DNA of 64,000 nt from Bacillus sp. V2I10 (GCF_030817055.1 NZ_JAUSYV010000001.1:1822001-1886000); one strand, 5' to 3'; numbered from the stretch's first letter, positions 30,796 to 39,288 are shown. Numbers and translations: made by a program. The notes: generated by a model from the sequence alone, not told the origin.

Positions 30796-31551
30796 GTGCA
30801 GCGTTATTTTATAAGTGAGAAAAAAGAAAATTTAACATCCAGAATGACAATCACGGGAGACGATGTTCATCACATCTCCCGTGTTATGCGTATGAAACCC
30901 GGCAGCAAACTGATTTGCTGTACTTCAGATGGACAGGCAGCGCTTTGTGAAATAGAAGAAGTAAATGATGATGCAGCAGTATGCAGGATTATTGAGTGGC
31001 AAAGCGCTGATCATGAACTTCCAGTATCAGTCACGATTGCGAGCGGGCTGCCTAAAGGGGATAAGCTGGAATGGATACTTCAAAAGGGCACAGAACTTGG
31101 TGCTGCTTCGTTTATCCCTTTTAATGCTGCTCGTTCCGTTGTAAAGCTTGATGCAAAGAAAGCAGTCAAAAAAGTGGAGCGCTGGAGAAAGATTGTGAAA
31201 GAAGCTTCTGAACAATCCTATCGCAACTTAATCCCGGACGTCTTTGAGCCATGCAGCTGGAAGGAACTTATTAATCGTTCCGCTTCATATGACCTGAAAA
31301 TCGTCGCATATGAAGAATCAGCTAAAAGCGGGGAACTCTCCAATCTTGCAAAAGCATTAAATGAAAGTTATCCAGGTCAATCCATTCTGGTTGTATTCGG
31401 ACCAGAAGGCGGATTAACGGAAGAAGAAATAGAACAGCTGACAAATGCAGGTTTTATAGCCTGCGGACTCGGGCCGAGAATCTTACGGACGGAAACGGCT
31501 CCGCTATATGTTTTATCTGCTGTTTCTTATTATTTTGAATTATCGAGGTGA
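30796..31551 (+). CDS. rsmE: 16S rRNA (uracil(1498)-N(3))-methyltransferase
   Basis: A 251-residue SPOUT-class methyltransferase. A PUA-like N-terminal domain (QRYFIS ... HHISRVMRMKPG) is followed by the knotted SAM site (FGPEGGLTEEEIEQL, GLGPRILRTETAPLYVLS). It methylates the decoding region of the 30S subunit. The GTG at 30796 with AAGAGGTG seven bases upstream is the start; a frame reaching back to 30721 lies inside prmA. It overlaps the ribosome site of mtaB. Confidence 0.95.
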   Translation: MQRYFISEKKENLTSRMTITGDDVHHISRVMRMKPGSKLICCTSDGQAALCEIEEVNDDAAVCRIIEWQSADHELPVSVTIASGLPKGDKLEWILQKGTELGAASFIPFNAARSVVKLDAKKAVKKVERWRKIVKEASEQSYRNLIPDVFEPCSWKELINRSASYDLKIVAYEESAKSGELSNLAKALNESYPGQSILVVFGPEGGLTEEEIEQLTNAGFIACGLGPRILRTETAPLYVLSAVSYYFELSR

Positions 31552-31556
31552 TTAGC

Positions 31557-32915
31557 ATGCCAACCGTAGCATTTCATACACTTGGCTGTAAAGTAAACCA
31601 TTATGAAACAGAAGCTATCTGGCAGTTATTCAAGGACGCAGGCTATGATCGTTCTGAATATGAAAGCAAAGCTGATGTTTATGTCATAAATACATGTACA
31701 GTAACGAATACAGGCGATAAAAAAAGCCGTCAGGTCATTCGCCGTGCAATAAGAAAAAATCCGGACGGCGTTATTTGTGTAACCGGCTGTTACGCTCAAA
31801 CGTCTCCTGCTGAAATTATGGCGATTCCGGGTGTTGATATAGTAGTAGGTACGTCTGACCGGGTTAAAATGCTTGACTATATTGAGCAATTTAAGAACGA
31901 AAGACAGCCTATCAACGGCGTCAGCAATATTATGAAGGCGAGAGTATATGAGGAACTTGATGTACCGGCATTTACCGACCGCACCCGTGCATCATTGAAG
32001 ATCCAGGAAGGCTGCAACAACTTCTGCACGTTCTGCATTATTCCATGGGCGCGCGGCTTAATGCGCTCACGCGATCCCAAAGAAGTCATTAAACAGGCCC
32101 AGCAGCTTGTTGATGCAGGCTATAAAGAAATTGTATTGACGGGAATTCATACTGGCGGATACGGCGAAGACATGAAAGATTACAACTTCGCCATGCTGCT
32201 TCGAGATCTGGACACTAAGGTTCACGGCTTAAAGCGCATTAGAATCTCGTCCATTGAGGCCAGTCAAATTTCAGACGAAGTCATTGAAGTTCTTGATCAG
32301 TCAGATAAAATTGTCCGTCATTTGCATATCCCGATTCAATCAGCTTCAAATACTGTATTGAAAAGAATGCGCCGAAAATACACGATGGAATTCTTTGCGG
32401 AGCGTTTGACACGACTCAAACAAGCTTTGCCCGGGCTAGCTGTTACTTCTGATGTTATCGTTGGTTTCCCAGGTGAAACGGATGAAGAATTCATGGAAAC
32501 TTATAATTTTATTAAAGAACATAAATTCTCAGAGCTTCATGTTTTCCCTTATTCAAAACGGACAGGAACACCTGCTGCAAGAATGGATGATCAAGTGGAT
32601 GAGGAAATTAAAAATGAACGTGTTCATCAGCTGATTGCCCTATCCGATCAGCTTGCCAAAGAATACGCATCTGTATATGAAGACGAAGTTCTTGAGGTTA
32701 TTCCTGAGGAACTATATAAAGAAGATCCTGAAAGCGGTCTTTATGTCGGATATACGGATAATTATTTGAAAGTTGTTTTCCCTGCAACAGAAGAAATGGT
32801 CGGTAAAATTGTTAAAGTAAAAATCACTAAAGCTGGCTACCCGTATTCGGAAGGACAGTTTGTCCGTGTCATGGAAGATGAACCGGCAGCTGAAAGTATG
32901 CGGAATATCTCTTAA
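31557..32915 (+). CDS. mtaB: tRNA t6A37 methylthiotransferase MtaB
   Basis: A 452-residue radical SAM methylthiotransferase that converts t6A37 to ms2t6A37 in tRNAs reading ANN codons. The N-terminal domain carries three cluster cysteines (GCKVNHYE, NTCTVTN, TGCYAQ). The radical SAM cluster is C153, C157, C160 in GCNNFCTFCIIPWARG. A C-terminal TRAM RNA-binding domain ends near VRVMEDEP. The start ATG has GAGGTGA five bases upstream; a GTG at 31548 is part of that site. It is yqeV in B. subtilis. Confidence 0.95.
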   Translation: MPTVAFHTLGCKVNHYETEAIWQLFKDAGYDRSEYESKADVYVINTCTVTNTGDKKSRQVIRRAIRKNPDGVICVTGCYAQTSPAEIMAIPGVDIVVGTSDRVKMLDYIEQFKNERQPINGVSNIMKARVYEELDVPAFTDRTRASLKIQEGCNNFCTFCIIPWARGLMRSRDPKEVIKQAQQLVDAGYKEIVLTGIHTGGYGEDMKDYNFAMLLRDLDTKVHGLKRIRISSIEASQISDEVIEVLDQSDKIVRHLHIPIQSASNTVLKRMRRKYTMEFFAERLTRLKQALPGLAVTSDVIVGFPGETDEEFMETYNFIKEHKFSELHVFPYSKRTGTPAARMDDQVDEEIKNERVHQLIALSDQLAKEYASVYEDEVLEVIPEELYKEDPESGLYVGYTDNYLKVVFPATEEMVGKIVKVKITKAGYPYSEGQFVRVMEDEPAAESMRNIS

Positions 32916-32941
32916 CCTGGTCGATTAGACCGGGTTTTTTA
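32914..32941 (+). terminator. Intrinsic terminator of mtaB
   Basis: AACCTGGTC-GATTA-GACCGGGTT followed by TTTT; the first arm includes the mtaB stop. Confidence 0.85.
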
Positions 32942-33094
32942 TTTTATGTATAACACAGGAAACGCACTTTTCTTTTAAAACAGGTTTAGAATTATTTCAC
33001 TGGTGTAAATTAAGTTTGTACTCGTATTTTTTTTAAAAAAATGTTAAGATGTAAGAGGTCAGACGACTAATTAAATGGAAAAGGGGTACTACAT

Positions 33095-33766
33095 ATGTCA
33101 GTAAATATTGGCAATATGATTGACCATACAGCGTTAAAGCCAGAAACAACAAAGTCTCAAATCGAAACATTATGCGCAGAAGCAAAGGAATATAAATTCG
33201 CATCTGTTTGTGTCAATCCAACTTGGATTGAAACAGCAGCCGCTTTATTAAAAGAAACAGATGTAAAGGTTTGTACGGTAATCGGTTTTCCGCTTGGAGC
33301 GACTACAGTTGAAACGAAAGCATTTGAAACAAAAGATGCAATTGCAAAAGGCGCAACAGAGGTTGATATGGTAATCAATATCGGCGCATTAAAAGATAAA
33401 AATGATGAGCTTGTTGAACGTGACATCCGTGCGGTTGTTGATGCAGCTAAAGGAAAAGCGCTTACAAAAGTCATCATCGAATCAAGTCTTTTAACAGAAG
33501 AAGAAAAAGTTAGAGCATGCGAATTATCAGTGAAAGCTGGAGCAGATTTCGTCAAAACATCCACTGGTTTCTCAACTGGCGGTGCAACTGTTGAGGATAT
33601 CGCACTAATGCGTAAAACAGTAGGGCCAGATCTTGGCGTAAAAGCTTCTGGCGGCGTTCGTGACCGTGCAGGAGCGCTTGCGATGGTTGAAGCTGGTGCA
33701 ACTCGCATCGGTGCAAGTGCTGGAATTTCTATTGTTAAAGGCGAAGTTTCTAATTCTGATTATTAA
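33095..33766 (+). CDS. deoC: Deoxyribose-phosphate aldolase
   Basis: A 223-residue class I aldolase splitting 2-deoxyribose 5-phosphate to acetaldehyde and glyceraldehyde 3-phosphate. The Schiff-base lysine is K154 in FVKTSTGFSTGGAT, and the second catalytic lysine is K183 in VKASGGVRD; the catalytic Asp is in EVDMVINIGAL. It is a single gene with its own terminators on both sides. B. subtilis keeps deoC with nupC and pdp elsewhere, so its position between mtaB and yqeW is a lineage difference. A few C-terminal residues are shorter than in some homologues. Confidence 0.95.
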   Translation: MSVNIGNMIDHTALKPETTKSQIETLCAEAKEYKFASVCVNPTWIETAAALLKETDVKVCTVIGFPLGATTVETKAFETKDAIAKGATEVDMVINIGALKDKNDELVERDIRAVVDAAKGKALTKVIIESSLLTEEEKVRACELSVKAGADFVKTSTGFSTGGATVEDIALMRKTVGPDLGVKASGGVRDRAGALAMVEAGATRIGASAGISIVKGEVSNSDY

Positions 33767-33778
33767 TTTCTGACTATG

Positions 33779-33813
33779 AAAGACTGCTGAAAATTTTTCG
33801 GCAGTCTTTTTGC
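33779..33813 (+). terminator. Intrinsic terminator of deoC
   Basis: AAAGACTGC and GCAGTCTTT with an inner GAAAA/TTTTC pairing, followed by a T-run; the A-run side may also serve yqeW on the minus strand. Confidence 0.85.
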
Positions 33814-33817
33814 CGTA

Positions 33818-34762
33818 TTAATTTCCTCTAAACAAAGTTGAAAATGAAACAACAAATTTTCCAAAAGCATTAGCAAAAGGCAGCAATGCAAGTGAACTGA
33901 TGACATTAAAAATTAGACTGAAATGTGCCAGCTGCAGATCAGGCTGTGAAGATAAAGTTTGAACAGCTGCATTGCAATATGAAATGAAAGGATAAAATGC
34001 GGCTACACCGATTACATTTACCCACACATGCGCATAGGCGGTCAGCTTTGCTTCTTGATTGGCTCCGGCTGCTGCCATCATGCCTGTAATACAAGTGCCG
34101 ATATTAGCTCCAAGAACATAAGCAATACCTGCACTGAGCGTAAGAATATCCGCATTTAAAAAACTCATAATGATGCCTGCGGTGGCTGCACTTGAATGAA
34201 TAATTGCGGTTAAAACCGTCCCGCATAGGACTCCTGCAAAAGAGTGTTCATTTGTGTACAGCAATAATTCATGAACAAGTTCCAGCTGGGATAGAGGATT
34301 AGCAAGCCGGCCAAACCCTGCCATCGCTGAAAAAAGTGCTCCTAGCCCCATAAAAACAGCACACATTCGCATCAGCGCTTCTTTTTTAAAGGCAGCTCCT
34401 ATTAAAAGACATAGAAATCCTATAATGAAAAGGGGAAGAATCAAAGATCCAATATCCAAAGTGATTAGTTGTGTAGTGAAAGTAGAGCCAATATTTGTTC
34501 CAAGAATAATTCCAATCGTCTGTTTAAACGAGATGACTCCAGCTGAAACAAGACCTATTACAATTACCATCACAGCTGAACTGCTTTGCAGAATGCCCGT
34601 GAATATGATTCCCGCCATAAAAGCTTTGACGGGATGGTTAATACAAGTATAGATCCAGCTTCTCATCGCCTGTCCGGATAGAATAGACAGGCCTTTTTTC
34701 AGCAAATGCATACCGGCTAAAAAAACGATTAAGTAAAGGAAGAAAAAGCCTGCAGTGCCCAT
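33818..34762 (-). CDS. yqeW: Na/Pi cotransporter family protein YqeW
   Basis: A 314-residue integral membrane protein with eight or nine hydrophobic segments and the two inverted Na/Pi repeats: GILQSSSAVMVIVIGL with GTNIGST in the first, and AIIHSSAATAGIIM with GANIGTCITG in the second. The QSSS/HSSA motifs are the substrate-site signatures. It probably carries phosphate with sodium. It lacks the C-terminal PhoU-like domain found in longer relatives. The start is ATG 34762 with AAGAGGTGA upstream, not the more distal in-frame ATG at 34795. Confidence 0.92.
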   Translation of the reverse strand: MGTAGFFFLYLIVFLAGMHLLKKGLSILSGQAMRSWIYTCINHPVKAFMAGIIFTGILQSSSAVMVIVIGLVSAGVISFKQTIGIILGTNIGSTFTTQLITLDIGSLILPLFIIGFLCLLIGAAFKKEALMRMCAVFMGLGALFSAMAGFGRLANPLSQLELVHELLLYTNEHSFAGVLCGTVLTAIIHSSAATAGIIMSFLNADILTLSAGIAYVLGANIGTCITGMMAAAGANQEAKLTAYAHVWVNVIGVAAFYPFISYCNAAVQTLSSQPDLQLAHFSLIFNVISSLALLPFANAFGKFVVSFSTLFRGN

Positions 34763-34862
34763 CAAATCACCTCTTATTAAAAAATATATGGACAAGCGCC
34801 CAGCAGCATGACTGAAAATTAGGGGGCAAAAGAACGAAGTTAAGAACTTTTTTTTATATAAG

Positions 34863-34891
34863 TTGACCTCGGAGAAACGTTATATTATAAT
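34863..34891 (+). promoter_or_regulatory. SigA promoter of rpsU-yqeY
   Basis: TTGACC (34863-34868), exactly 17 bases, TATAAT (34886-34891), 80 bases before rpsU. Confidence 0.85.
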
Positions 34892-34970
34892 TGCAAAGTA
34901 CATGTTTTCTTTAAACATGTTTATTAAACAGATGATGTCGATTGGTTGTATTCGGAGGGAGGGAATAAGA

Positions 34971-35144
34971 ATGTCAAAAACGGTCGTTCGTAAAAACGAG
35001 TCGCTTGAGGACGCTCTTCGTCGCTTCAAACGTACAGTATCAAAAAGCGGTACTATACAAGAAGCAAGAAAGCGCGAATTCTATGAAAAACCTAGCGTAA
35101 AACGTAAGAAAAAGTCTGAAGCTGCTAGAAAACGCAAATTCTAA
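34971..35144 (+). CDS. rpsU: 30S ribosomal protein S21
   Basis: A 57-residue very basic protein, MSKTVVRKNESLEDALRRFK at the start and RKKKSEAARKRKF at the end, assembled late into the 30S platform near the anti-SD. The true start is the ATG at 34971 after GGAGGGAGGG; a frame from 34863 runs through the promoter. It is co-transcribed with yqeY, 13 bases downstream. In B. subtilis RpsU level affects motility and growth state. Confidence 0.97.
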   Translation: MSKTVVRKNESLEDALRRFKRTVSKSGTIQEARKREFYEKPSVKRKKKSEAARKRKF

Positions 35145-35157
35145 AGAGGGTGGATCT

Positions 35158-35604
35158 ATGAGTCTTCTTGAGCGTTTGAATCAAGATATGAAACAAGCGA
35201 TGAAGAACAAAGAGAAGGACAAACTGGCTGTTATCCGAATGGTGAAAGCCTCATTACAAAATGAAGGCATCAAGCTGGGTAAACAGGAGTTGTCTGCTGA
35301 AGAGGAACTGACTGTGTTTTCTCGCGAATTAAAGCAACGTAAAGACTCCCTCCAGGAATTCAGTAAAGCTGATCGCTTAGATTTAGTTGAAAAGACACAG
35401 GCTGAACTTGATATTTTAACTGTATACATGCCTGAACAGCTTTCAGAAGAAGAGCTTCAAGCTATTGTGAAAGAAACAATTGCAGAAGTAAATGCAACTT
35501 CTAAAGCAGACATGGGTAAAGTTATGGCTGCGATCATGCCTAAGGTAAAAGGTAAGGCTGATGGCGCGCTTGTCAATAAAACTGTAGCTGGACAGCTATC
35601 ATAA
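35158..35604 (+). CDS. yqeY: GatB/YqeY domain-containing protein
   Basis: A 148-residue helical protein homologous to the tRNA-binding tail domain of the GatB amidotransferase subunit (MSLLERLNQDMKQAMKNKEK, IRMVKASLQNEGI, LTVYMPEQLSEEEL, MGKVMAAIMPKVKGKADGAL). The function is unknown, though tRNA binding is plausible. It follows rpsU in one transcript and ends at a terminator. Confidence 0.93.
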   Translation: MSLLERLNQDMKQAMKNKEKDKLAVIRMVKASLQNEGIKLGKQELSAEEELTVFSRELKQRKDSLQEFSKADRLDLVEKTQAELDILTVYMPEQLSEEELQAIVKETIAEVNATSKADMGKVMAAIMPKVKGKADGALVNKTVAGQLS

Positions 35605-35615
35605 AAAGACGGAAA

Positions 35616-35647
35616 ACACCTTGTTCATTTGAACAGGGTATTTTTTA
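35616..35647 (+). terminator. Intrinsic terminator of rpsU-yqeY
   Basis: ACACCTTGTTC-ATTT-GAACAGGGTAT with a T-run after it. Confidence 0.8.
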
Positions 35648-35748
35648 TGTTTTAAATGGAAAAGCAGATCGTAACAAATTTAGCTGAAAAAAGATCATTT
35701 AAGCTTGTTAGATAGATACAAAAAAAGTGGATAAATAAGAAAGCGGCT

Positions 35749-35888
35749 TACGGGCGCTTCCGCTTTTCCTATTGTCCAGCTCCACCGCCCAACTCCTCGG
35801 CCAGAACGTCTCAGCATGAAAAGTTAAACCCGGACTTTCCAGTCTGACCCTTTTCTGTCTGTCGGGGCTAAACAGATATTTCTGCTTC
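35749..35888 (+). repeat. Dispersed intergenic repeat, copy 5a
   Basis: GCGCTTCCGCTTTTCC, ATTGTCCAGCTCCACCGCCC, CTCGGCCAGAAC, a weak hairpin AAAAGTT-AAACCCG-GACTTTC, and TTTTCTGTCTGTCGGGGCTA. First of a tandem pair in the 498-base yqeY-nfeD gap; no gene is visible there. Confidence 0.8.
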
Positions 35889-35892
35889 ACAC

Positions 35893-36010
35893 ATTGTCCA
35901 GTTCCACCTCCTAGCCCCTCGGCCAGAACAAAATCCCTCAAAAAGTCAAACCCGGACTTTTCGGATGAATTCTTATCTGTCTGTCGGGTCTAAACAGTCG
36001 GTTCCACATT
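35893..36010 (+). repeat. Dispersed intergenic repeat, copy 5b
   Basis: ATTGTCCAGTTCCACC, CTAGCCCCTCGGCCAGAAC, a hairpin AAAAGTC-AAACCCG-GACTTTT, TTATCTGTCTGTCGGGTCTA and CAGTCGGTTCC. Nearly the same sequence as copy 2a at 21236. Confidence 0.8.
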
Positions 36011-36034
36011 TCTAATAGAATTTTTCATAAAAAC

Positions 36035-36060
36035 GAAACCTATACTTAAGATGAAACGTA
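36035..36060 (+). promoter_or_regulatory. SigW-type ECF promoter of nfeD-floA-yqfB
   Basis: GAAACC (36035-36040), a 16-base spacer and CGTA (36057-36060) fit the SigW consensus (TGAAAC-N16-CGTA). The equivalent operon in B. subtilis is SigW-dependent. Confidence 0.75.
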
Positions 36061-36102
36061 TTACAATTAAACCTTACGATTGAAAGGAGGCTTGCGATTC
36101 AC

Positions 36103-37431
36103 TTGATAAGCAATCATAACCGTTTGTTTCATATATTATTTGGAATTGTTTTGTTTCTTTCCCTGTTTGGAAGTGCTTATATGCCCGCTGCAGATAATGC
36201 TTCTGAAAAAGTTGCGGTCATACCAATTGAAGAAACCGTTGAAAAAGGCTTATCACAATTTATTAAAAGATCTTTTAAGGAAGCAAGAGAAGAAAAGGTC
36301 GATCACATTATTCTCGATATAAATACTCCGGGCGGAGCGGTTGATGCTGCACTTGAAATTGCGGACACAATCAGAGCATCAGAAATCCCTGTAACCGCTT
36401 TTATAGATAGAAGGGCTTTATCTGCCGGAGCTTACATTGCTTTGAATGCTGATCAAATTTACATGGTTCCGGGAGCTAAGATGGGCTCTGCAGCTATTAT
36501 TGATTTAGAAGGCAATACGGCTGATAAAAAAGCTGAATCCGTCTGGCTGGCTGAAATGAAAGAATCAGCAGAACGGAATAACAGAGATTCAAAATACGCA
36601 CTTGCTATGGCTGATCCCGATGTGGACCTTCCGGAGTATGGAGCAGGCAAGGGTGATCTATTGACTCTGACCGCAGAGCAGGCGGTAGAGGTAAATTATG
36701 CAGAAGGAATTGCTAAAAACCTGGACAGTTTGTTAAGTGCACTTAACTTAGGTTCAGCTGAAGTGATTGAAATGGAGGTTAGCTTTGCTGAGAAAGTAGC
36801 AAGATTTGTGACCAATCCAATTGTGATACCGATCCTGCTTTCAATTGGAAGTCTTGGACTTATCGTTGAATTATACAGTCCTGGCTTTGGTCTGCCGGGC
36901 TTTATGGGCTTATCATCGCTCTTTCTATTCTTTTACGGACATTATATCGCAGGGCTTGCCGGACTCGAAACCGTGATTTTGTTTATCGTTGGATTAATTC
37001 TTGTGGCAGCGGAGTTTTTTGTTCCAGGTGGCATTATCGGCTTTATTGGATTTGGAGCCATCCTATTGAGCTTTTTTATAGCAACTGATGATATTGCATA
37101 TATGGCATTTTCATTAGTTGTGGCATTACTCGTTGCCGTAACGGCAGCCATCATATTTGTAAAGGTGTTTGGAAAACGTATGAATATATTTAAGAAACTA
37201 ATCTTGCGTGATTCTACAAATACTGAAAGCGGGTATGTTTCAAATCGGAATCGTTTGGAGCTGATTGGGAAAACTGGTATAGCCCTCACATCCATGAGAC
37301 CATCAGGAACTGCCCTCATAGATGATGAACGAATCGATGTTGTTACAGAAGGAATGTATATTGCAAAAGATCAAAAGATTAAGATTGTTAAAGTTGAAGG
37401 CTCACGTGTTGTCGTGAGGGAAATCCTTTAA
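36103..37431 (+). CDS. yqeZ: NfeD family membrane-bound serine protease-like protein
   Basis: A 442-residue long-form NfeD protein. An N-terminal signal or anchor segment (about residues 8-27) is followed by an extracytoplasmic ClpP/SppA-like domain (ILDINTPGGAVDAAL, ALSAGAYIAL with the candidate catalytic Ser), four or five membrane segments between about 235 and 355, and a C-terminal NfeD OB-fold. These proteins act with flotillins, and floA follows. It starts with TTG after GAAAGGAGG at a rather long 12-base spacing. Confidence 0.9.
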   Translation: MISNHNRLFHILFGIVLFLSLFGSAYMPAADNASEKVAVIPIEETVEKGLSQFIKRSFKEAREEKVDHIILDINTPGGAVDAALEIADTIRASEIPVTAFIDRRALSAGAYIALNADQIYMVPGAKMGSAAIIDLEGNTADKKAESVWLAEMKESAERNNRDSKYALAMADPDVDLPEYGAGKGDLLTLTAEQAVEVNYAEGIAKNLDSLLSALNLGSAEVIEMEVSFAEKVARFVTNPIVIPILLSIGSLGLIVELYSPGFGLPGFMGLSSLFLFFYGHYIAGLAGLETVILFIVGLILVAAEFFVPGGIIGFIGFGAILLSFFIATDDIAYMAFSLVVALLVAVTAAIIFVKVFGKRMNIFKKLILRDSTNTESGYVSNRNRLELIGKTGIALTSMRPSGTALIDDERIDVVTEGMYIAKDQKIKIVKVEGSRVVVREIL

Positions 37432-37447
37432 TACAAGGAGGAGTACA

Positions 37448-38440
37448 ATGGATCCGTCATTGCTTTTAACGTTAGGATTAATTGTTATTGGTGTTATATT
37501 AATAGGTGTTTTATTTACTTTTGTACCGATTACGCTGTGGATTTCAGCACTTGCTGCGGGAGTTCGAATCAGCATCTTTACTCTTATTGGAATGAGGCTT
37601 CGCCGTGTAAGCCCAAATCGAATTATCAATCCGTTAATTAAAGCTCATAAAGCTGGGCTTGGTGTGACGATTAATCAGCTTGAGAGTCATTATTTAGCGG
37701 GCGGTAATGTAGACCGGGTAGTCAATGCCTTAATAGCTGCAGAGCGTGCGAATATTGAGCTTTCTTTTGAGCGCTGCGCAGCGATTGACCTTGCAGGGCG
37801 TGATGTTTTAGAAGCCGTTCAGATGAGTGTAAATCCTAAGGTTATTGAAACGCCGTTTATCGCTGGTGTTGCAATGGATGGAATTGAAGTGAAGGCTAAA
37901 GCACGTATTACGGTCCGAGCAAATATTGAACGGTTAGTCGGGGGAGCCGGCGAAGAAACGATTATTGCCCGTGTAGGTGAAGGCATAGTCAGTACAATCG
38001 GTTCTTCTGGCAATCATAAAAAAGTCCTTGAAAATCCTGATATGATTTCTCAGACAGTGTTAAATAAAGGCTTAGATTCCGGAACTGCTTTTGAAATTCT
38101 TTCGATTGATATTGCAGATGTTGATATCGGCAAAAATATCGGAGCTATCCTACAAACAGATCAAGCTGAGGCGGATAAGAAAATTGCCCAGGCAAAAGCA
38201 GAAGAACGCCGTGCTATGGCAGTTGCCCTAGAGCAGGAAATGAATGCAAAAACGCAGGAAATGAGAGCGAAAGTAGTTGAAGCGGAAGCGACAGTCCCGC
38301 TTGCAATGGCTGAAGCTTTGCGAAATGGGAAAATTGGCGTCATGGACTATATGAATTTTGAAAACATCAATGCAGATACAGATATGAGAGATTCAATCGG
38401 AAAATTATCAAAAGATCAGCCGGATCATGATAATAAATAG
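37448..38440 (+). CDS. floA: Flotillin-like protein FloA
   Basis: A 330-residue membrane scaffold of bacterial lipid microdomains. An N-terminal membrane hairpin (about residues 4-45) precedes the SPFH/PHB region and a C-terminal Glu/Ala-rich coiled coil (QAEADKKIAQAKAEERRAMA ... VVEAEATVPLAMAEAL) used for oligomerisation. AGGAGG precedes the ATG. It is the middle gene of the SigW-type operon, linked to membrane-stress and antimicrobial resistance. Confidence 0.95.
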   Translation: MDPSLLLTLGLIVIGVILIGVLFTFVPITLWISALAAGVRISIFTLIGMRLRRVSPNRIINPLIKAHKAGLGVTINQLESHYLAGGNVDRVVNALIAAERANIELSFERCAAIDLAGRDVLEAVQMSVNPKVIETPFIAGVAMDGIEVKAKARITVRANIERLVGGAGEETIIARVGEGIVSTIGSSGNHKKVLENPDMISQTVLNKGLDSGTAFEILSIDIADVDIGKNIGAILQTDQAEADKKIAQAKAEERRAMAVALEQEMNAKTQEMRAKVVEAEATVPLAMAEALRNGKIGVMDYMNFENINADTDMRDSIGKLSKDQPDHDNK

Positions 38441-38470
38441 GAAAAGCTCGAAAAAGGAGGGTGCTGACGA

Positions 38471-38923
38471 ATGGACTTAGTTGACTTTATTCTTAGCAAT
38501 CCATTAGTTATTGCGGGCTTTATCTTTGTTTTATCATCCTTATTCGGCAAAAAAAAGAAGGGAAAACAACAGCGAAGGCAAATGGAAAACCCAGCATCTT
38601 CTGCGTCTGTCCCCGTACCTTCAATTGATCAGACCGCAAATCAGCCGGCAGCTGAAGAACGATTGAAAGAAGCGATTGATACAATAGAAAACAGACATCA
38701 CTCAGCAAAAAGTGAAATGATCGAACTTGGAAATGAAATTGGCTCAGCGGCTGATGCAATTCAAGCTGAAATTCAGACTGACTCTAAAAACAGTCAGCTT
38801 AAGCGCACGACAGCAAACCCTGTGATAAATAAGGATAACGTTGTGCAAGGGATTATCTGGAGTGAAATTCTCGGTCCACCAAGATCTAAAAAGCCGCATG
38901 CCTCTGCTAAACGCCGAGTTTAA
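38471..38923 (+). CDS. yqfB: YqfB-like protein, third gene of the floA operon
   Basis: A 150-residue protein: one N-terminal membrane segment (DFILSNPLVIAGFIFVLSSLF), a basic stop KKKKGKQQRRQ, a Pro/Ser-rich linker, an amphipathic helix rich in Glu and Ala, and a basic tail. The sequence after the membrane segment is low in complexity and I recognise no domain. Position after floA suggests yqfB, but homology is weak by eye. AAAGGAGG precedes the start. Confidence 0.65.
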   Translation: MDLVDFILSNPLVIAGFIFVLSSLFGKKKKGKQQRRQMENPASSASVPVPSIDQTANQPAAEERLKEAIDTIENRHHSAKSEMIELGNEIGSAADAIQAEIQTDSKNSQLKRTTANPVINKDNVVQGIIWSEILGPPRSKKPHASAKRRV

Positions 38924-38935
38924 AAAAGAAGTGTT

Positions 38936-38984
38936 AGAACCCCCTTTCAACTCATACATATGAGATGAGAGGGGGTTCTTTTTT
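38936..38984 (+). terminator. Terminator of the floA operon overlapping the yqfC ribosome site
   Basis: AGAACCCCCT (38936-38945) and AGGGGGTTCT (38970-38979) enclose a second stem CTCAT-ACAT-ATGAG; T-run 38979-38984. The 3' arm also holds the yqfC Shine-Dalgarno AGGGGG. Confidence 0.88.
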
Positions 38985-39272
38985 ATGGCGAAAAAATGGC
39001 GACAGCATGTAGCGAAATGGATCTCACGAACAGTAGAAATACCCCAGGATGTCATGATGGATCTTCCCCGCATCACGATGATCGGCCAAATACATATTTA
39101 TATTGAAAATCATAGAGGGCTGCTCACTTTTACAGATAATGAACTTCGGCTTTTACTCAAACAGGGACAGCTACAGATTAAGGGTGAAGCCTTTGTTATA
39201 AAAACGATTTTGCCGGAAGAAATCCTTCTGCAGGGAAAAATCGATCAAGTTAATTACTTAGAACAATCATGA
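38985..39272 (+). CDS. yqfC: Sporulation protein YqfC
   Basis: A 95-residue protein related to the YabP/YqfC family of mother-cell proteins: VEIPQDVMMDLPRITMIG, IHIYIENHRGLLTFTDNELR, GEAFVIKTILPEEILLQGKI. In B. subtilis yqfC and yqfD are SigE-dependent and needed for late spore development; a later study ties YqfC/YqfD to the spore envelope, with no enzyme activity known. Its ribosome site lies in the 3' arm of the preceding terminator. yqfD follows by 16 bases. Confidence 0.92.
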   Translation: MAKKWRQHVAKWISRTVEIPQDVMMDLPRITMIGQIHIYIENHRGLLTFTDNELRLLLKQGQLQIKGEAFVIKTILPEEILLQGKIDQVNYLEQS

Positions 39273-39288
39273 GTATAGGAGGGTAACG

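Noticed and set aside
33157..33708. A 183-codon open frame antisense to deoC
   Set aside because: Ser/Ala/Thr-rich antisense shadow of deoC without a ribosome site or motif.
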